Below, piece after piece: positions 1-13,800 of a stretch of 64,000 nucleotides of DNA. The stretch is from NCBI RefSeq assembly GCF_022581195.2, contig NC_061464.1:124001-188000 (forward strand), given 5' to 3'. Below the pieces are notes generated by a model, which was not told the DNA's origin, made no database searches, and saw only the letters and a list, made by a program, of their open reading frames with translations. The translations under genes were made by a program, and so were the position numbers. Origin of the DNA: Helicoverpa zea. Its lineage: Eukaryota; Arthropoda; Insecta; Lepidoptera; Noctuidae. Each line of letters opens with the position of its first letter. Position 1 is the first letter of the stretch.

Positions 1-264
1 GCACTGATTTCATTCGTACATAATCAATTATACACAAATACACACTAATTTTCGGACACATCTCTTTTCTTCTAAAGTCTATGGATTAAAAAAAGTTCCG
101 CCAGGACAACGTTCGCCAACGTTCGCCCAGCGGAATCTGTTTTTGGTGAATTTCTCCACAATGGCTGCATACACAAATTTTTATTTACCATACACAATTA
201 TAGGACGTCTTACACTAATTATCTGCATAATTAAAATCTTTAAATTAACAACATTCCGCTGCGC
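1..264. other. AT-rich sequence, no gene recognised
   Basis: No coding segment or known repeat could be supported here. The sequence contains a short repeated CGTTCGCC-type motif near 110-128 and runs straight into the LINE fragment that follows. Confidence 0.4.
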
Positions 265-1660
265 GAACGCACACGGTTTTTCACTGGGCTCAATGATGGC
301 AATGGGCGTACCACAAGGTTCCATATTAGGTCCGTTCCTCTTTCTAGTTTATATTAATGATTTGCCCTATCTATTTGATAATCAACCTAGGATGGTGTTG
401 TTTGCCGATGATACTCTCTTATTTTTAATATTGATCGGCGTAGACGTAACCTAGACGACGTAAACAATTCCATTATCCAGGTCCAAAATTGGTTCAACGC
501 AAATAACTTGGCTCTTAATGAAAAAAAAAACGAAATGCATTCGATTTTCATTGCCAAATGTAAAAAGTAGTGAATGTGACATAATACTCAACAGTCAAAA
601 ACTAGAATTTGTAAATCAGACAGTTTTCCTGGGAATCACTCTTGATAAAAAACTACAATGGGGACCCCACATAACATCTCTTGCGGGTCGTCTTAGCTCG
701 GCCGCCTATGCTATTAGAAAGATGAGGCAGCTAGCGGACGTAGAAACAGCTAGACTGGTATATTTTAGTTACTTCCACAGCATCATGTCGTACGGCATTC
801 TGCTGTGGGGACGAGCTGCTGACATTGAATGCATATTTATCTTGCAAAAGCGAGCTGTCAGAGCTATGTACAACTTACGTGGTCGTGAATCTCTTAGGGA
901 ACTGTTTAAAAACATTAATATTATGACCTTGCCTTGCCAATTTATATATGAAAATATCATGTATGTTAGGAAAAACCTACATTTGTTTGATAAAATATGT
1001 GATAGACATAATTATAACACTCGAAATAAAAATAAAATAGCTATCCCGCAGTTTAGACTATCTAAAGTACATACATCTTTCATGGGATATTGTGTCAAAT
1101 GTTATATTAAAATAAAATACCAGACAACATTCTAGAACTAAATGACATGCGGTTTAAAACTCATATAAAAGCCACACTTTGTAAAAACGCATATTATAAA
1201 TTAGAAGATTATATTCAAGATAAAAATGCTTGGAAACATGCTGGTCCTGCTCCTTAGGACGCACTGACAGTATCAAATTGTAGCGAATTTAAAATTACAC
1301 CCGCTAGTAAGATTGTGTTATTCTTTTGATTGTTTGTTTGTAACTTTGTACAAAAATATAAACTGATTTGTAAATGTGAACACCATGTAGCATTTTAATC
1401 TTTTTTTTAATTATTTATTCTCATATTCTTTGTCTATTGTGATTCTACATGATCTTCGCATGTTATTATAGTATGTATCAATACATACAAGCTGTAATAC
1501 CTATTATTTTTAAAAAGAGTAACCATGGAGTTTCTTGCCCGTTCTTCTCCATAGGAAGCTACTTTTGGAATGGGCAACTAGAATCAACTTTATTTATATT
1601 TTTTGACGTTCATAAGTGCTTGTGAAAGCCTAAATGAAATAAATGATTTGACTTTGACTT
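265..1660 (+). mobile_element. 5'-truncated non-LTR retrotransposon (Jockey/CR1 group), 3' half
   Basis: This is the 3' half of a LINE. The reverse transcriptase core is recognisable from GVPQGSILGPFLFLVYIND (about 307-360) and the catalytic FADD motif (about 402-413). A C-terminal domain follows in a second frame (518-1135) with AGRLSSAAYAIRK and SYGILLWG motifs. The last coding residues continue in a third frame to about 1255. The frame breaks near 430 and at the A-run near 525-535 show that the copy is dead. The 3' end has AATAAATGA followed by TTTGAC-like units at 1640-1662, a tail typical of this group in Lepidoptera. The copy belongs to the same family as the minus-strand LINE at 28533-31190, whose protein is clearly similar. 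It lies downstream of the TMEM131 stop codon in the same chromosomal order, so it is intergenic. Confidence 0.85.
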
Positions 1661-1824
1661 TTCACATTAGAAAAAAACGGTTTTTTTGCAACACTATACA
1701 TACAGTCCATAAACAGTTTCAAAGTGACTAAACACTCAAGTTGACAGAAGTAGCTCAGCAACTTTAGGAGGATTAATAAAATGAAACAAATTAGTGTTCA
1801 TCATTCATTTGAGATAGTGTAAGT

Positions 1825-1830
1825 TTAATT
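1825..1830 (-). terminator. possible TMEM131 polyadenylation signal (ATTAAA on minus strand)
   Basis: The plus strand reads TTTAAT, which is ATTAAA on the transcribed strand, about 40 bases past the TMEM131 stop codon. No canonical AATAAA lies closer. The call rests on position alone. Confidence 0.3.
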
Positions 1831-1871
1831 CAGTCTTGAACAGACAATGTCGTAGGGAAGTGCGGCGATGA

Positions 1872-4800
1872 CTAGTGTTCGGGCTCGGGCTCGGGCTCGG
1901 GGCGCCAGTCGAGGGCGCCGGGCGCCCAGATGGACGCCAGCGAGCGGAAGGGGTCGTAGGGCCGCACGGGCCGCGGCGCGCCGAAGCCGGGCGGCGGCCG
2001 CACGCCCGCCAGCGCCGGCGCCGGCTCGGCGTAGCCGCCCCACAGCCACGCCGCCGCCGCCGGCCGCGGCTCCAGCGCCGAGCCCCACACCGAGCCCAGC
2101 GAGCGCAGCCCGCCGTCCGACGCGCGCTCCTCGCCCGGGGCTGGCGGCAAACAGTACATTACATAAACTTGTTCATTTTCAACCTCCGCCATTTCACGAG
2201 GCACTTAAAGTTAAACAATTTTTATGTAACTTTCCATTTAAAATAAAATGAAATGCGGCAAAACATATCTAAATACAATAGATAAACAAATAAGAAAGCG
2301 TCGAGCGTTTTGCCCAGACAGAGTAAAGATTACATAAACGCTTCACGCTTTCTTTCATTAAATTAAATGCTTTTTATATACCTAAACCATTTGATATGCA
2401 GCCTGCATTTCAAATAACCAATCCGCCATCTTGGGACGGTCGCCATATTGGATTTCGGTCACGTGTTTTTTTTCGTATCCCATTCAGCAAACCCCTTCAT
2501 TTAATACGCCATGTTCGGTTTATAATGACGTTTTTTAGTTAACTATGTATTGTCATCGGTGAATTTGGGAATGCATGTTCTCGTTTAAAAAATGAGACAA
2601 TATGTTGACGTGACTCACCGAGGAAGTCTCTGGCGGGTGTGAAGGCGGGGCGGTCGGGCGGCGGCGGCGGGCGCCACGAGAAGTCCGAGTCGCGGCACGC
2701 GTGCGACGCGTCGCCGTTGAAGTAGAACAGCGAGTGGTCGCCCGCGCCGCTCAGCGCCCGCTCCGGCTCCGCGCGGCGCCGCACGTCCGAGCCGATGGGC
2801 GCCAGCGCCGCGCCCGGCGCCCGCGCCACCACCGAGCTCCACGACGCGCCCCAGCGCACCGCCGGCGCCGGCCCCACGCGCGCCGGCGACGCCCGCGCCG
2901 GCGACGCCGCCGGGCGCGAGGCGCGGCGCTTGGCGGGCTTGTCGCGCCGCGCGTGCGCCGGCCGCGCGCCGCGCCGCGCCTCCGCGTCCGCCGTGCGCGA
3001 GCGCGACAGGCGGCGCGGCGTCTCCGCGCCCTCGCGCCGGCCCCGCGCGCGAAGCGCTGGCTCGGCACCGGCGCGACTGTTCTCGCCGCGGCGGCCGGTC
3101 ACGGGCGGAGAATCTTCTCCGGCGCTGAGCGGTGGTCCTTCTTGCTCGGGTTCTCTCTCCGGTTCGTCGCCGTCGTCGGCGTCGTCGCGGTCGTCTACGG
3201 TCGGCGAAGACGAGGATGCGGACGCCGAGCCCGAGCCCGTAGAGGCGGCGTCCTCGTCGCCGCTGACTTGCGGGCGGTCTTCGGCGTCGGGGTCTGCGTC
3301 GAAGCAGTCCGGGCTCGCGGGCGGGTCGCCGGGCGGCGCTACGGCGGCGGGCGCGGGCGGCGCGGGCTCGGGCTCGCCGGGGTCGGCGCGGCGCAGCACC
3401 TCGGCGCGCCAGCGCTCGAAGGCGCGGCGCTCGGCGCGCGGGTCGGGCGGCGGCAGGTCGGGGCGGCGGCGGCGGCGCGCGGGGCGGCGCGGCGGCGGCG
3501 GCGGCGGCGCGGGGCGGGCGAGCGCGCGCAGGTCGAGCGGCGCGGCGCGCGCGGGCGGCGGGCGGGCGTGGCGCGCGCGGCGCAGCTCGCGCTCGGCGTC
3601 CAGCGCGGCGGCCGCCAGCACGAGCGCGAGCGCGGCGAGGGCGAGCAGCGCGGCGGCGGCGCGCGCGGGCGGCTCCCAGGGCGGGCGCGGCGCCTGGGCC
3701 GCACAGCGGGGCAGCAGGCGCGCGGGCGCGGCGGCGCGCAGCGTGAAGGCGGCGCGCGCGGTGTCGGTGCGCGCGGACAGCGTGGCGGCCACGCGCGCGA
3801 GCGTCCAGTCGGCGCGGAAGGCGAGCGTGAGCGCGCGCGACTGGTTGGGCGCGAGCGCGAGCGGCGCGCAGGGCGCGAGGCGGAAGCCGCGCGCCTGGCA
3901 GGGCTGGCCGGCCACGCGCCAGTCGCGCAGGCGCAGGCGCACGGGGCCGGTGTTGCGCGCCACGATGGTGCGTCGCACGGTGCCGCCGCACTCGCTCACC
4001 TGTGAGCATCGCTCGACATCGTATCGTCTCTCACAGTGGTCGGGAGACGTGTGCTGACAATCAGCAAAATTATCAATTGATCTTATTCTTTACCATACTT
4101 AGAGAAATATTAAACTTCACTTAACTTCCTTTTCAATTTTTTATTGAACATATTATTTAGTAATGTATTTAAACCGTTTATTATTTTGTTACCGGCTAAT
4201 CGTATATGTTAATCAAAAAATACTAAATTGAAATCGCTTCATCCGTTCGAGGGCTGTGATGCCACAAACAGGTAAAACTTATAACATCTCTTTATCGTTC
4301 GGGGTTATAATCATCGGCAATGATATTGAGCCCTGACCTTCAACTGCGCAGAAGTGATTTATTGGGTCCCTTTGTTGGTATGAAGTGAGCACGGGGGCGG
4401 CGGTAAAGCGGTGATAGTTTTGAAGATTTAATCGTACAAAGGGTTATAAAGACAGAAAAAGCGACTTTCTTTTATACTATGTGTAGTGATAATATTTTTC
4501 ATTTCATTAAAGAATAAATTCGAGGTCAAAAATGTTAACAAGAAAAGTACCAAGGTGCGTAGTAGCTTTTTTTTTGTCAAACTAGAAAATTTTACCTATA
4601 TTTTAAATTAGAAACACTTTTGATTACCTAATTCCATCCCAATTTTCATTTCTGAATTAAATAAATCAATATAAAAACTTTCTTTAAATTATTGAACTGT
4701 ATGAAATTACATAGGGAACAAATAAATACTAAAACATACAAACATAACAAACAAATAAATACTAAAACATAGGGGACAAGGACACCAATGTCTGCACAGC

Positions 4801-7800
4801 AAGTACTTAGTACTTACAAGACATACACGTTGTAGCACTTTGGTATTCCTTTAAAACTTGAGATATCAATAGATTATTTAGTTTTAACTTTTACACACTT
4901 TTTGATCTATATCCCAGAACGGACAAACATTTCAACAAAGCTGTCATAATAAAGGTTGTTCTAGATAAAAAGGCCTATCCAATGATATGTATGAAATTGC
5001 TATTGGCGGAGTGTACCAATCTGCTCATACATTACATACATTTCTATAATAATTACATTGAATTATAATGACATTGATAAATATACATGTGACATAAACA
5101 ATACAATTGAATCTATAATAACATGGCTTGACGGAAATAATCTACGCGTAAATCTTACAAAAACTAATTTTATTCAATTTAATAAATATAGATAAAAAAT
5201 AAGGCTCATCATCATCTGCCTAGCCTTTTTCCCAACTATGTTGGGGTCGGCTTCCAGTCTAACCGGATGACTAGGCCACCACGACTGTATAAAAAGAAGA
5301 CTATAAAGAGTAATTATAGAGGACATAAATTACAAGAAGTATACGAAATGGCATTTCTCGGTATCACGATAGACAAGCAATGCAACTGGAAGGAACACGT
5401 ATTTAACGAAAGTAGCCAATAAAATGAATCGTCTTCGTTAAAAACAGTATATCTGCATACTATGTATGACTTCCTGAGATTAGCGAGTTCAAACAAAAAA
5501 ACTCTTCAGCTTTATAACATTAGTGTAGATTATTTAAGAACCAAAATGTACCAACACTTATTGCAAATGAATCGAATTGAAAAAAGAGAGAGAGGAATAG
5601 AAACTTGGGAGGAGAATACCGGCATCACGTAGCTGCACGCTTTAAACTTTATCGATTAATTTTCCTTACTTCGGCTTACGGGAATCGTCAGATTATATAT
5701 TTTTCGTGAACGTTGAATTATTCCCTTCAAAATAAAAAAAAATTAGCCGCGCTCGAGAAAGTCAAGATGAAGTTTTTTTTTTACAAGTTTGTAACCTTCC
5801 TACTTCTTATCGTCAATCGCAAATTGTCAGATTAGTGGAATATACACTTTTTAGCATATAACTAACTTACCCTATCTTAATCTGACGCGCTGGAGAATGT
5901 CAGATGATATTTTTTTTTTTACTAATCTGATCCTTTATTCTAGACACGCGGCTACATATACAGGGCTTATATTTGGTGGAGGTGTTAAATGGGGTAATAG
6001 GTACCTCCCTATATACTAATCTGCCGCGCTTGAGTAAATCCCAAAATCCCTTCTAGGCCTCCCCTACTATTATCTCTTTGCTTGATTACCCTAACTGATG
6101 TCGGATGATAGTGCCATCCTGATGACGCCTCCGACATATACAACATTATTTTTTGTTTGTGCAAAACCTGAATATAGTTTGTTCAGAATCAGTAACTGAA
6201 TCGATTGCAATAGTTTTTACACCATGTTATATTTTTTACCAGAATTATCTTAAAAGCTTTGAATGTTGGACACCACAAATAGGCATTTATTCTCGCACAA
6301 CAAAGGTCACGGCGAGTTCATAGCGGGCGCGAGCGCAGTGCTATCGCGTTGCGCGGCATGTGTGCGTTTTGTTGTGATTATGTATTTTTACGGACAGTCC
6401 CGTAACTTAACAAGCTTATAACTTTGTGATTTTTTCATGATACGGTTTTGAAATTTCGTACATAGATTCTTTACATAAAAATACTAGATAGGTGTATCAC
6501 ACGAAGGAGAAAAGACTAGCGGAGATGCCCTAACGCAGGTAGGTCACGCGCCTTCAGGTAGGTCAAATACGTCACGACTACGTCACGGCAGGCGTGGCTG
6601 GACACCGCCCATATATCGTCCTTTACATCAAACTGACATCTTGTCATAGTTGTATTTTTACCACAATTTCAACAGATTTTATTTGTTACTCGATTAAAAC
6701 GATGAAATGCGCTATCATTAATTGTAGAAATTGCTCAGGATCCAAACTCAAACATACCATAGGATAACATTTCACGTGTAAGTAATATTTTAGCTTTAAA
6801 ACATATTTTTTGCTAGAGACATCTGTCGTCGAATAGCTGCATTTCTAGAACCTCTAAGTGAATTTGTATTATTTTCGTATCAATCTTGTATCAATGTATA
6901 TTATTGGTACCAATTTTTGCCTTAAAAAGCAGCTTCCTACAAGTTTTTCCTTGCATCCTACAAGTTTTTTTTATAGATTATTTACAAACCAAAACATATG
7001 ATATATTATCATGAAAATTTAATATTATAAAAACACCATCTTTCGGTAAGTAGTCGACTTACGTATATTTGAAGTAAAATTGTGTTCATCAAGACAGAGA
7101 GACCCGTTACAAAATTAAGTGCTACCAGATATCGAAAATGCAATCACCCATTCTTAAAAAAGGCCTTATTTAAAAAAGCTGCAATTATCTTAAAATTAAT
7201 CATAACTCTAACTATGTAGATTTATTTATATTCATCACTAGCCGTTTTCCCGCGGTTTCACCCGCGTACCGTGGGAGCTACTGCCCGCACCGGGATAAAA
7301 TATAGCCTATGTTACTTGCAGATAATATAGCTTTGTAATGGTGAAAGAATATTTAAAATCGGTCCAGTAGTTTTTGAGTTTATCCATCACAACCAAACAA
7401 ACAAACAAAGTTTTCCTCTTTATAAAATTAATAGATCAGCAATATTTTACATAGGTATATCTCTCTTGCCGTACATACTTTTTGAATGTACCTTTACTCA
7501 GAGCAACATCGGACACACATAATGTCAGCCACTTAGTGGATGCGCCGTTATGATATAGTTGTGAAAACTCTAATTTGATAAACACTGTCCCTATAATTTT
7601 AATTCCCATTTTTCTTGGTGAATTTCGTAATGTGGCAACATCGAAAATAACAACAGTCATCGCAGCACGGTTTTAGACATGTTCTAGAACAAATAGAACG
7701 AATTTTCGTGCTTGTGATGCCATAGTGGCTAGTAGACGAACTAACACAATGCCATAAGTTGATACTTAAATTACACCATGGGGGTATTTTAGACCCGTGG

Positions 7801-10800
7801 TGAATAAAAATGATTTTTCATCGAGTCTCCGTTTAATGGTTCCTAGATACCTATTTCATTTCTGGAGGAGTAAATAAATTGTTGTGGGGCAAGTTCTCTG
7901 CACAAAATAATACTTATATAACAATTAATTTTTTAACTTTTTTATCTCTCTCTTTTTCTTCGTTCATTTCAAATGAATGCTTCTTTAAACTTTCTAATTG
8001 AATTACTATTTTAAAAGAATTATTAATTTTGAGTATTTACTTTACTTTTGAGTATGTCACTAGTGGTCGATGTTAGTTTAGGGTTAGATTTTAATCATCC
8101 TATTCCACGCTAGATGGATTTACAAAAAATGGGTGGCTTCCCATAAAAGGCGTATAAGTGTGGAGCACGGGTGGAGACAGTAACGTTCCTCGTCCCCCGC
8201 TCACCCGAATTTTGGCGCGCTGCTTTGTTAGGAGATTTTTCGTTAGGGCATCTCCGCTAGTCTTTTCTCCTCCGTGGTGTATCAGGTTTCGCATAAACAA
8301 AAAATAACGTTGTATATATTTTTTGTAAGAGAGTAATTTCAACGTAACATGAGTATATTTTAAAAAAGCAACGCGTAATAATGCACTAGGCTGACCTCAA
8401 AGAGCAGCGGCGCGTCGGCGCCGGGGCGGCGGCCGCCCAGCTCGAAGCTGGGGTAGGCGCCCTGGCCCGCCAGCAGCACGGTCTCCAGCACCGTGAGGTT
8501 GTTGCGCAGGAACAGCTGCGCGCGCAGCGCGGCGGGCGCGGCGGGCGCGAAGCTCAGGCGCAGCTCGGCCTCGGCGGCCGGCGCCAGCAGCAGCAGCGGC
8601 GGCGCGCCGGGCTCGGGGCGCTGCTCGCGCCACTCGCGCACGTGCCCCCGCGCCGCGCGCCACTCCTGCAGCGAGAACGCGTCGCGCGCCCACGTGCAGC
8701 CCGCGCACTCCGCGCTGCGACACACGCACACGCGCGAATGTTTTTAAGGCATAAAAAATATTTAGCATAATTATTGTTTCACCGAATATTTATAAGCCCT
8801 TTACAGTTACATACTTTTAAGATAGCAGAATTTTATTTCGCATAATTGCTTTTGGCATAGTTAGTTTCGCATTTTTTCGTTTAGTTAGATTTTAGAGATT
8901 TTTCCTCTCCTAGTCTGGTTCCATACCACTGTTGACAACGCTCATCTCACCAAATGTTACCCGTACAAATCAATTTTCTATTAATGAGCCCTTTCATTTC
9001 ATACTCATATTGCAGAAATGCAATCAAAATAATTACTAATCCTCTATCTAGAATGATCCGCCATATTGGCTTTAGAATAACGTCTAATTATTTTTTAAGT
9101 AACTTTTAATAAGCGATTTCATTTGATTTCATACCTATATTATAAATGTGCATTAAAAAAATTGGTTGCCTGCAAAGTCGGTATACGGGCGAAAGTTTTA
9201 CGTGACAACGACTTTGAGTGGTAAAATAATTTTAATGTGAATATTCATTCGTATAGTAGGAAGAAAGATTGTGTGCCTTTCACTTTTTATGTCTGTCTCT
9301 CTCGCTTTTAGGCGGACTAACCATGCCCGAGTGTTAGTGCTCCTACGAATTAGGTATAAGTACTTTAGAAGCTAGAGCTTAATTTAGATTCATCATCATC
9401 TTCCTGTCCTGTTCCCAAGTCATTTGGGGTCGGCGCAACATGTCTTTTTCTTCCATTCCTCTCTGTCAGACGTCATACTTACATCCACTCCTTTCTGCTT
9501 CATGTCCTCTTTCAGGCAATCAATCCATCTTTTCCTCGGTCTACCTCTGCCTCTCCATCCCTCCACATTCATACTTAGCACACTCTTTGTGGCATGCGTT
9601 TCACACCGTCTCATCACATGCCCATACCAGGACAAACGCTGACCTCTCATTTTCTCTGTCACTGGCGCCACTTTCAGGCTTCCTCTGATATACTCATTCC
9701 TCACTTTGTCCATTCTGGTAACCCCACACATCCATCGCAACATTCTCATCTCTGCTACATGCACTCTTTTCTCATCCTTCTTTTTCAATGCCCAACACTC
9801 TGATTCATACAGGACGACAGGTCTTATGACGGTTTTGTAGATTTTGCCCTTCAGTTTGAGAGGCATCCGTGGGTCACAGATAGACTAGAGCTTAATTTAG
9901 ATTATATTATCGATAGTTAGTTTCAAGTTCTTAGATTCCTTCTCTAGTAATGAATTATATATCACTGGAAAGGCCTTTTTAAATAGAACATTTCGTACTA
10001 ATATACCTCCAACAAATTGTCAGTACTTTAGAAGCTACAGCATATTTTAGACATAGTTATTATTTCACTAAACACGTTCTAACTCCCTAAATACTAACAA
10101 ATGACAATCGCCGCCATACAAGAAAATACTCTACATAACACCAGCTTTCTATTGATATATCTCTTAATGCTAGAGGAGAGGTAGACCAAAACGCTCATTT
10201 TCCTTTAACGTAGTGGAAGATATCTACTTCAAGATTGAGTTCAAAGAATCCTTCATAACATACATACATAAATTGTCATTCGAGGCATACTAACGATTGT
10301 TCGCACTTATGTTCAGATACCAATGAGAGCACTTGTTTTACTCGTCTTAACGAACCGACAACCTTACACAAATAAAAGCTTTTAAGATTCTATAAGTGAA
10401 TTTAATCATTAATCGAGATCAAAAAAGGAGTTGGGAAACTTAATGTTTGTTATTATTATTCAACTTTATGTTTGTTACATCATCTCTGGTCTCTGTTTTA
10501 TTCCAAAAAGAACATATATATATATTTGCCGAGGCCCCCCCTCTCTTCAGCGTAAGGGTGCGTCCACATCTGGCGAATGCGCCGCGAATGCGCAGCACGC
10601 GAGCCGATCGCGAGCTGTTCGCGAGCTGCGCGCGTGCATTTTTGTTCGTGCGCCGCTTCTGCGCCGCCCGCGCGCAGCTCGCGCGCGACCTAAGCGCCGC
10701 ACGCGAGCGGCGCGCAGGCGGCGCGCGACGTCTGCCATCTTCGATAGTACTGAGCCAATATACGGAACTGTAAGGGCGAGAACTGATTGCGCGCAGATCG

Positions 10801-13800
10801 CGCGCCGCTCGCGCGCCGCTCGCGCGCTCTATACGAGCCTTGCGTGAATTGCGCTAAAGAGGCGCACCGAACTATTGCAGTGACTGCACGCGCGCAGCTC
10901 GCGGACAGCTCGCGATCGGCTCGCGTGCTGCGCATTCGCGGCGCATTCGCCAGATGTGGACGCACCCTAAGATGAGATGATATTTGACTCGGTTCCCTCC
11001 CCCCCCTTAAACACCTCACACATATTTAATGAACCAAACAAACATAAAAATTAAATAATAATAATAGTTATTTGTTATACAAGAGTGCAAAGTTGCTTTT
11101 TAACCGCGGGCTCAATTTTTATGACCGAGCAAGCGAAGGATTCTAAAATTGAAACACGAGCGTAGCGAGTGTTTCAATAACACAGGTCAACAAAAGAAAA
11201 AAAAATTTTTGGTGCCGAGATCTCATTTACGGTTTTGTATTAGGTGTGCATTGACAACACTAAAAATATATTTTTTTTTTTTTCCTACGTGTAGTTTTTT
11301 GTCTACCCTCTATTTTTTAACTTTGCAGTAAATAGTACTTTCGTGAGCACGGTTTCAAGTCTTATTTGTCTCTTTCAATAAATAAATCGATTTTGATACA
11401 ATGTCTTCATCGCGTAGAAGTTGTGTCAATGATCCAAATATGTTTTGTTACATTTGTGGGGAATATACAGTCAAAAAGTTTAGGAAACCTATTACAGATT
11501 TTATAAAAAGTGCCTATTTTTCGTACTTTAACTCGCAAATTGAAGATAAAAACAAGCCATGGATACCGCAAATTGTTTGTAAAATGTGCTATGAACACTT
11601 GAGACAATGGGTCAGTGGTAAAAGAAGCCGTATGAGGTTCGGGGTGCCTATGCAATGGAGAGAACCAAAAAATCACTTCGATGACTGTTACTTCTGCTGT
11701 GTCAATTTGCATGGTGTTAACGTTAAAAAAATGATTTATCCAGACTTACAATCGGCTAGAAGACCTTTACCACATTCAGAGGAAGTACCTGTTCCAACGT
11801 TTTGTTTTACCTATGAATCATCATGTGAAGAAACCGATAGTAACGCGTCAAGCGATAGTGACATTGAAGAAACAGCGTCTTCAGAGCCAAAACCTTTTAC
11901 CCAAGTCGAATTAAACGATTTAATAAGGGATCTCGAACTACCTAAAGAATCTGCAGAGTTGTTGGCTTCTAGATTAAAAGAAAAAAACTTGTTGGCGTCA
12001 GGTACGCAAGTGACATTCTATCGTACAAGAGAGCAAGATTTGCTACCATTTTTTAATTCGGAAAATGATCTTGTTTTTTGTTCGGATGTGCAAGGCCTAC
12101 TTCTCAAAATGGGTCTTTCAAAATACCAACCAAGTGAATGGCGTCTCTTCATAGACAGTTCTAAACGAAGCCTTAAGTGTGTTCTTTTACACAATGGCAA
12201 CCAATTTGGTTCAGTTCCCATTGCTCATTCAACCAAATTAAAGGAAGAATATCAAAATATTGCACTTGTTCTAGGAAAAATCAAATATAATGAACACAAA
12301 TGGAGCATTTGTGTAGATCTAAAAATGGTTAACTTCTTATTAGGACAGCAAAGTGGATACACCAAATACCCATGTTTTTATTGTCTGTGGGATAGTCGTG
12401 CTAAACAGCAACACTGGAGAAATAGAGATTGGCCTGTACGTGAGATGTTGGAAGTGGGAAAGCAGAATGTAATAAACCCATCTTTGGTTCCAAGAGATAA
12501 AATTATATTGCCCCCCTTGCACATTAAACTAGGACTAATGAAACAATTTGTGAAGGCGTTAGATAAAAATGGGCAATGTTTTTCTTATATAACGAGAAAA
12601 TTTCGTAGTCTAAGCATAGAAAAGATAAAAGCGGGTATTTTTGATGGACCACAGATAAGAATATTAATAAATTGATACTAATTTCTCAAGTTCAATGACC
12701 AGTTTGGAGCTACTTGCGTGGAATTCGTTTGTTGAAGTTACAAAAAATTTTCTGGGAAATCACAAGTCTAGTAACTACTCTGAAATTGTTAACAACATGC
12801 TGGAGAATTTCAAAAACTTAGGATGTAACATGTCCATCAAAGTGCATTATCTCCACAGTCACCTTGACCAGTTTCCAGAGAATCTTGGTTCTTATAGCGA
12901 AGAACAAGGGGAGCGGTTTCATCAGGACCTAAAAACTATGGAAGAGAGGTACCAAGGCCGATGGGATCAGCATATGATGGCTGACTACTGCTGGGGGATG
13001 CAGCGTGATTGTCCTGCTACTCCTCATTCACGAAAATCGCGTAAAAAGAAGTTTTTGTGTACATAAGAATTTAATATATGTTGTTTTTGGTGTAATTATG
13101 GTTTTTTCTGTTTAATAAAAAAATCTAGAAAACTACACGTAGAAAATCAAAATTTTTGCTATTTATGTAATTACTATAGGGTCCTAAATTAAAAAAATAA
13201 TACAGCTTTTCGGCACCAAAACCACTGTTGACCAGTGTAATTAGAATCCTGAGCGATAGCGAGGGAATCAAAAGAGCACAAGGCGAAAAATCTTTGCACT
13301 CGAGTGCAACACGTAACTTTTCATCCCACCTCATCGAGGAAATTACTAAATGCAAAAAAAACAAAATGGCGCGCACATATGAGTATCAAATTAAAAAGAA
13401 GTACGTATTAAAGTTCATTTATTTGAAAACTCAGTTTTAAAATTAAACGAGGTTAAAAATATATGTAAAAACAATAATAAAAATTACTCAATTAATTGAA
13501 TAATTATTTTAAGCAGTATTTTATTTCTTTAATGTGTATTTGTTTGAAAAGTCTTATCAAGATTGTCACAAATGGAGTATTGCACACGATGTTCTAAATT
13601 CAAATCACTTTGCCGCTCTAGAGGATAAAAACGGCTTTTGCGCTCAGATATCAAAGGGTAAAACTACTCTTTCCGAGATGGTGGGATGAAAAATAAATGT
13701 TAGTTAACCATAGATAATAAGGCGAAAAATTAATATTTCACCGGAGAGAGATCAGGAAATAAATTACAGTGTATTTGGAACGTAATAACAGAAGTTTTCA

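Larger units (their letters stand above)
4003..8395 (-). other. TMEM131 intron 13: repeats only
   Basis: The intron holds a LINE fragment interrupted by a short SINE (4990-5520), a possible THAP-containing transposon remnant between inverted repeats (6491-8282), and a Helitron-like 3' end in minus orientation inside it. Nothing recognisable was seen in 4100-4980 or 5530-6480. Confidence 0.6.

Noticed and set aside
2615..4057. Long ORFs in other frames and on the plus strand over TMEM131 exon 14
   Set aside because: They are by-products of extreme G+C. They are low-complexity Arg/Ala/Gly frames that run across splice sites, and only the minus-strand 3999-2619 frame matches the family.
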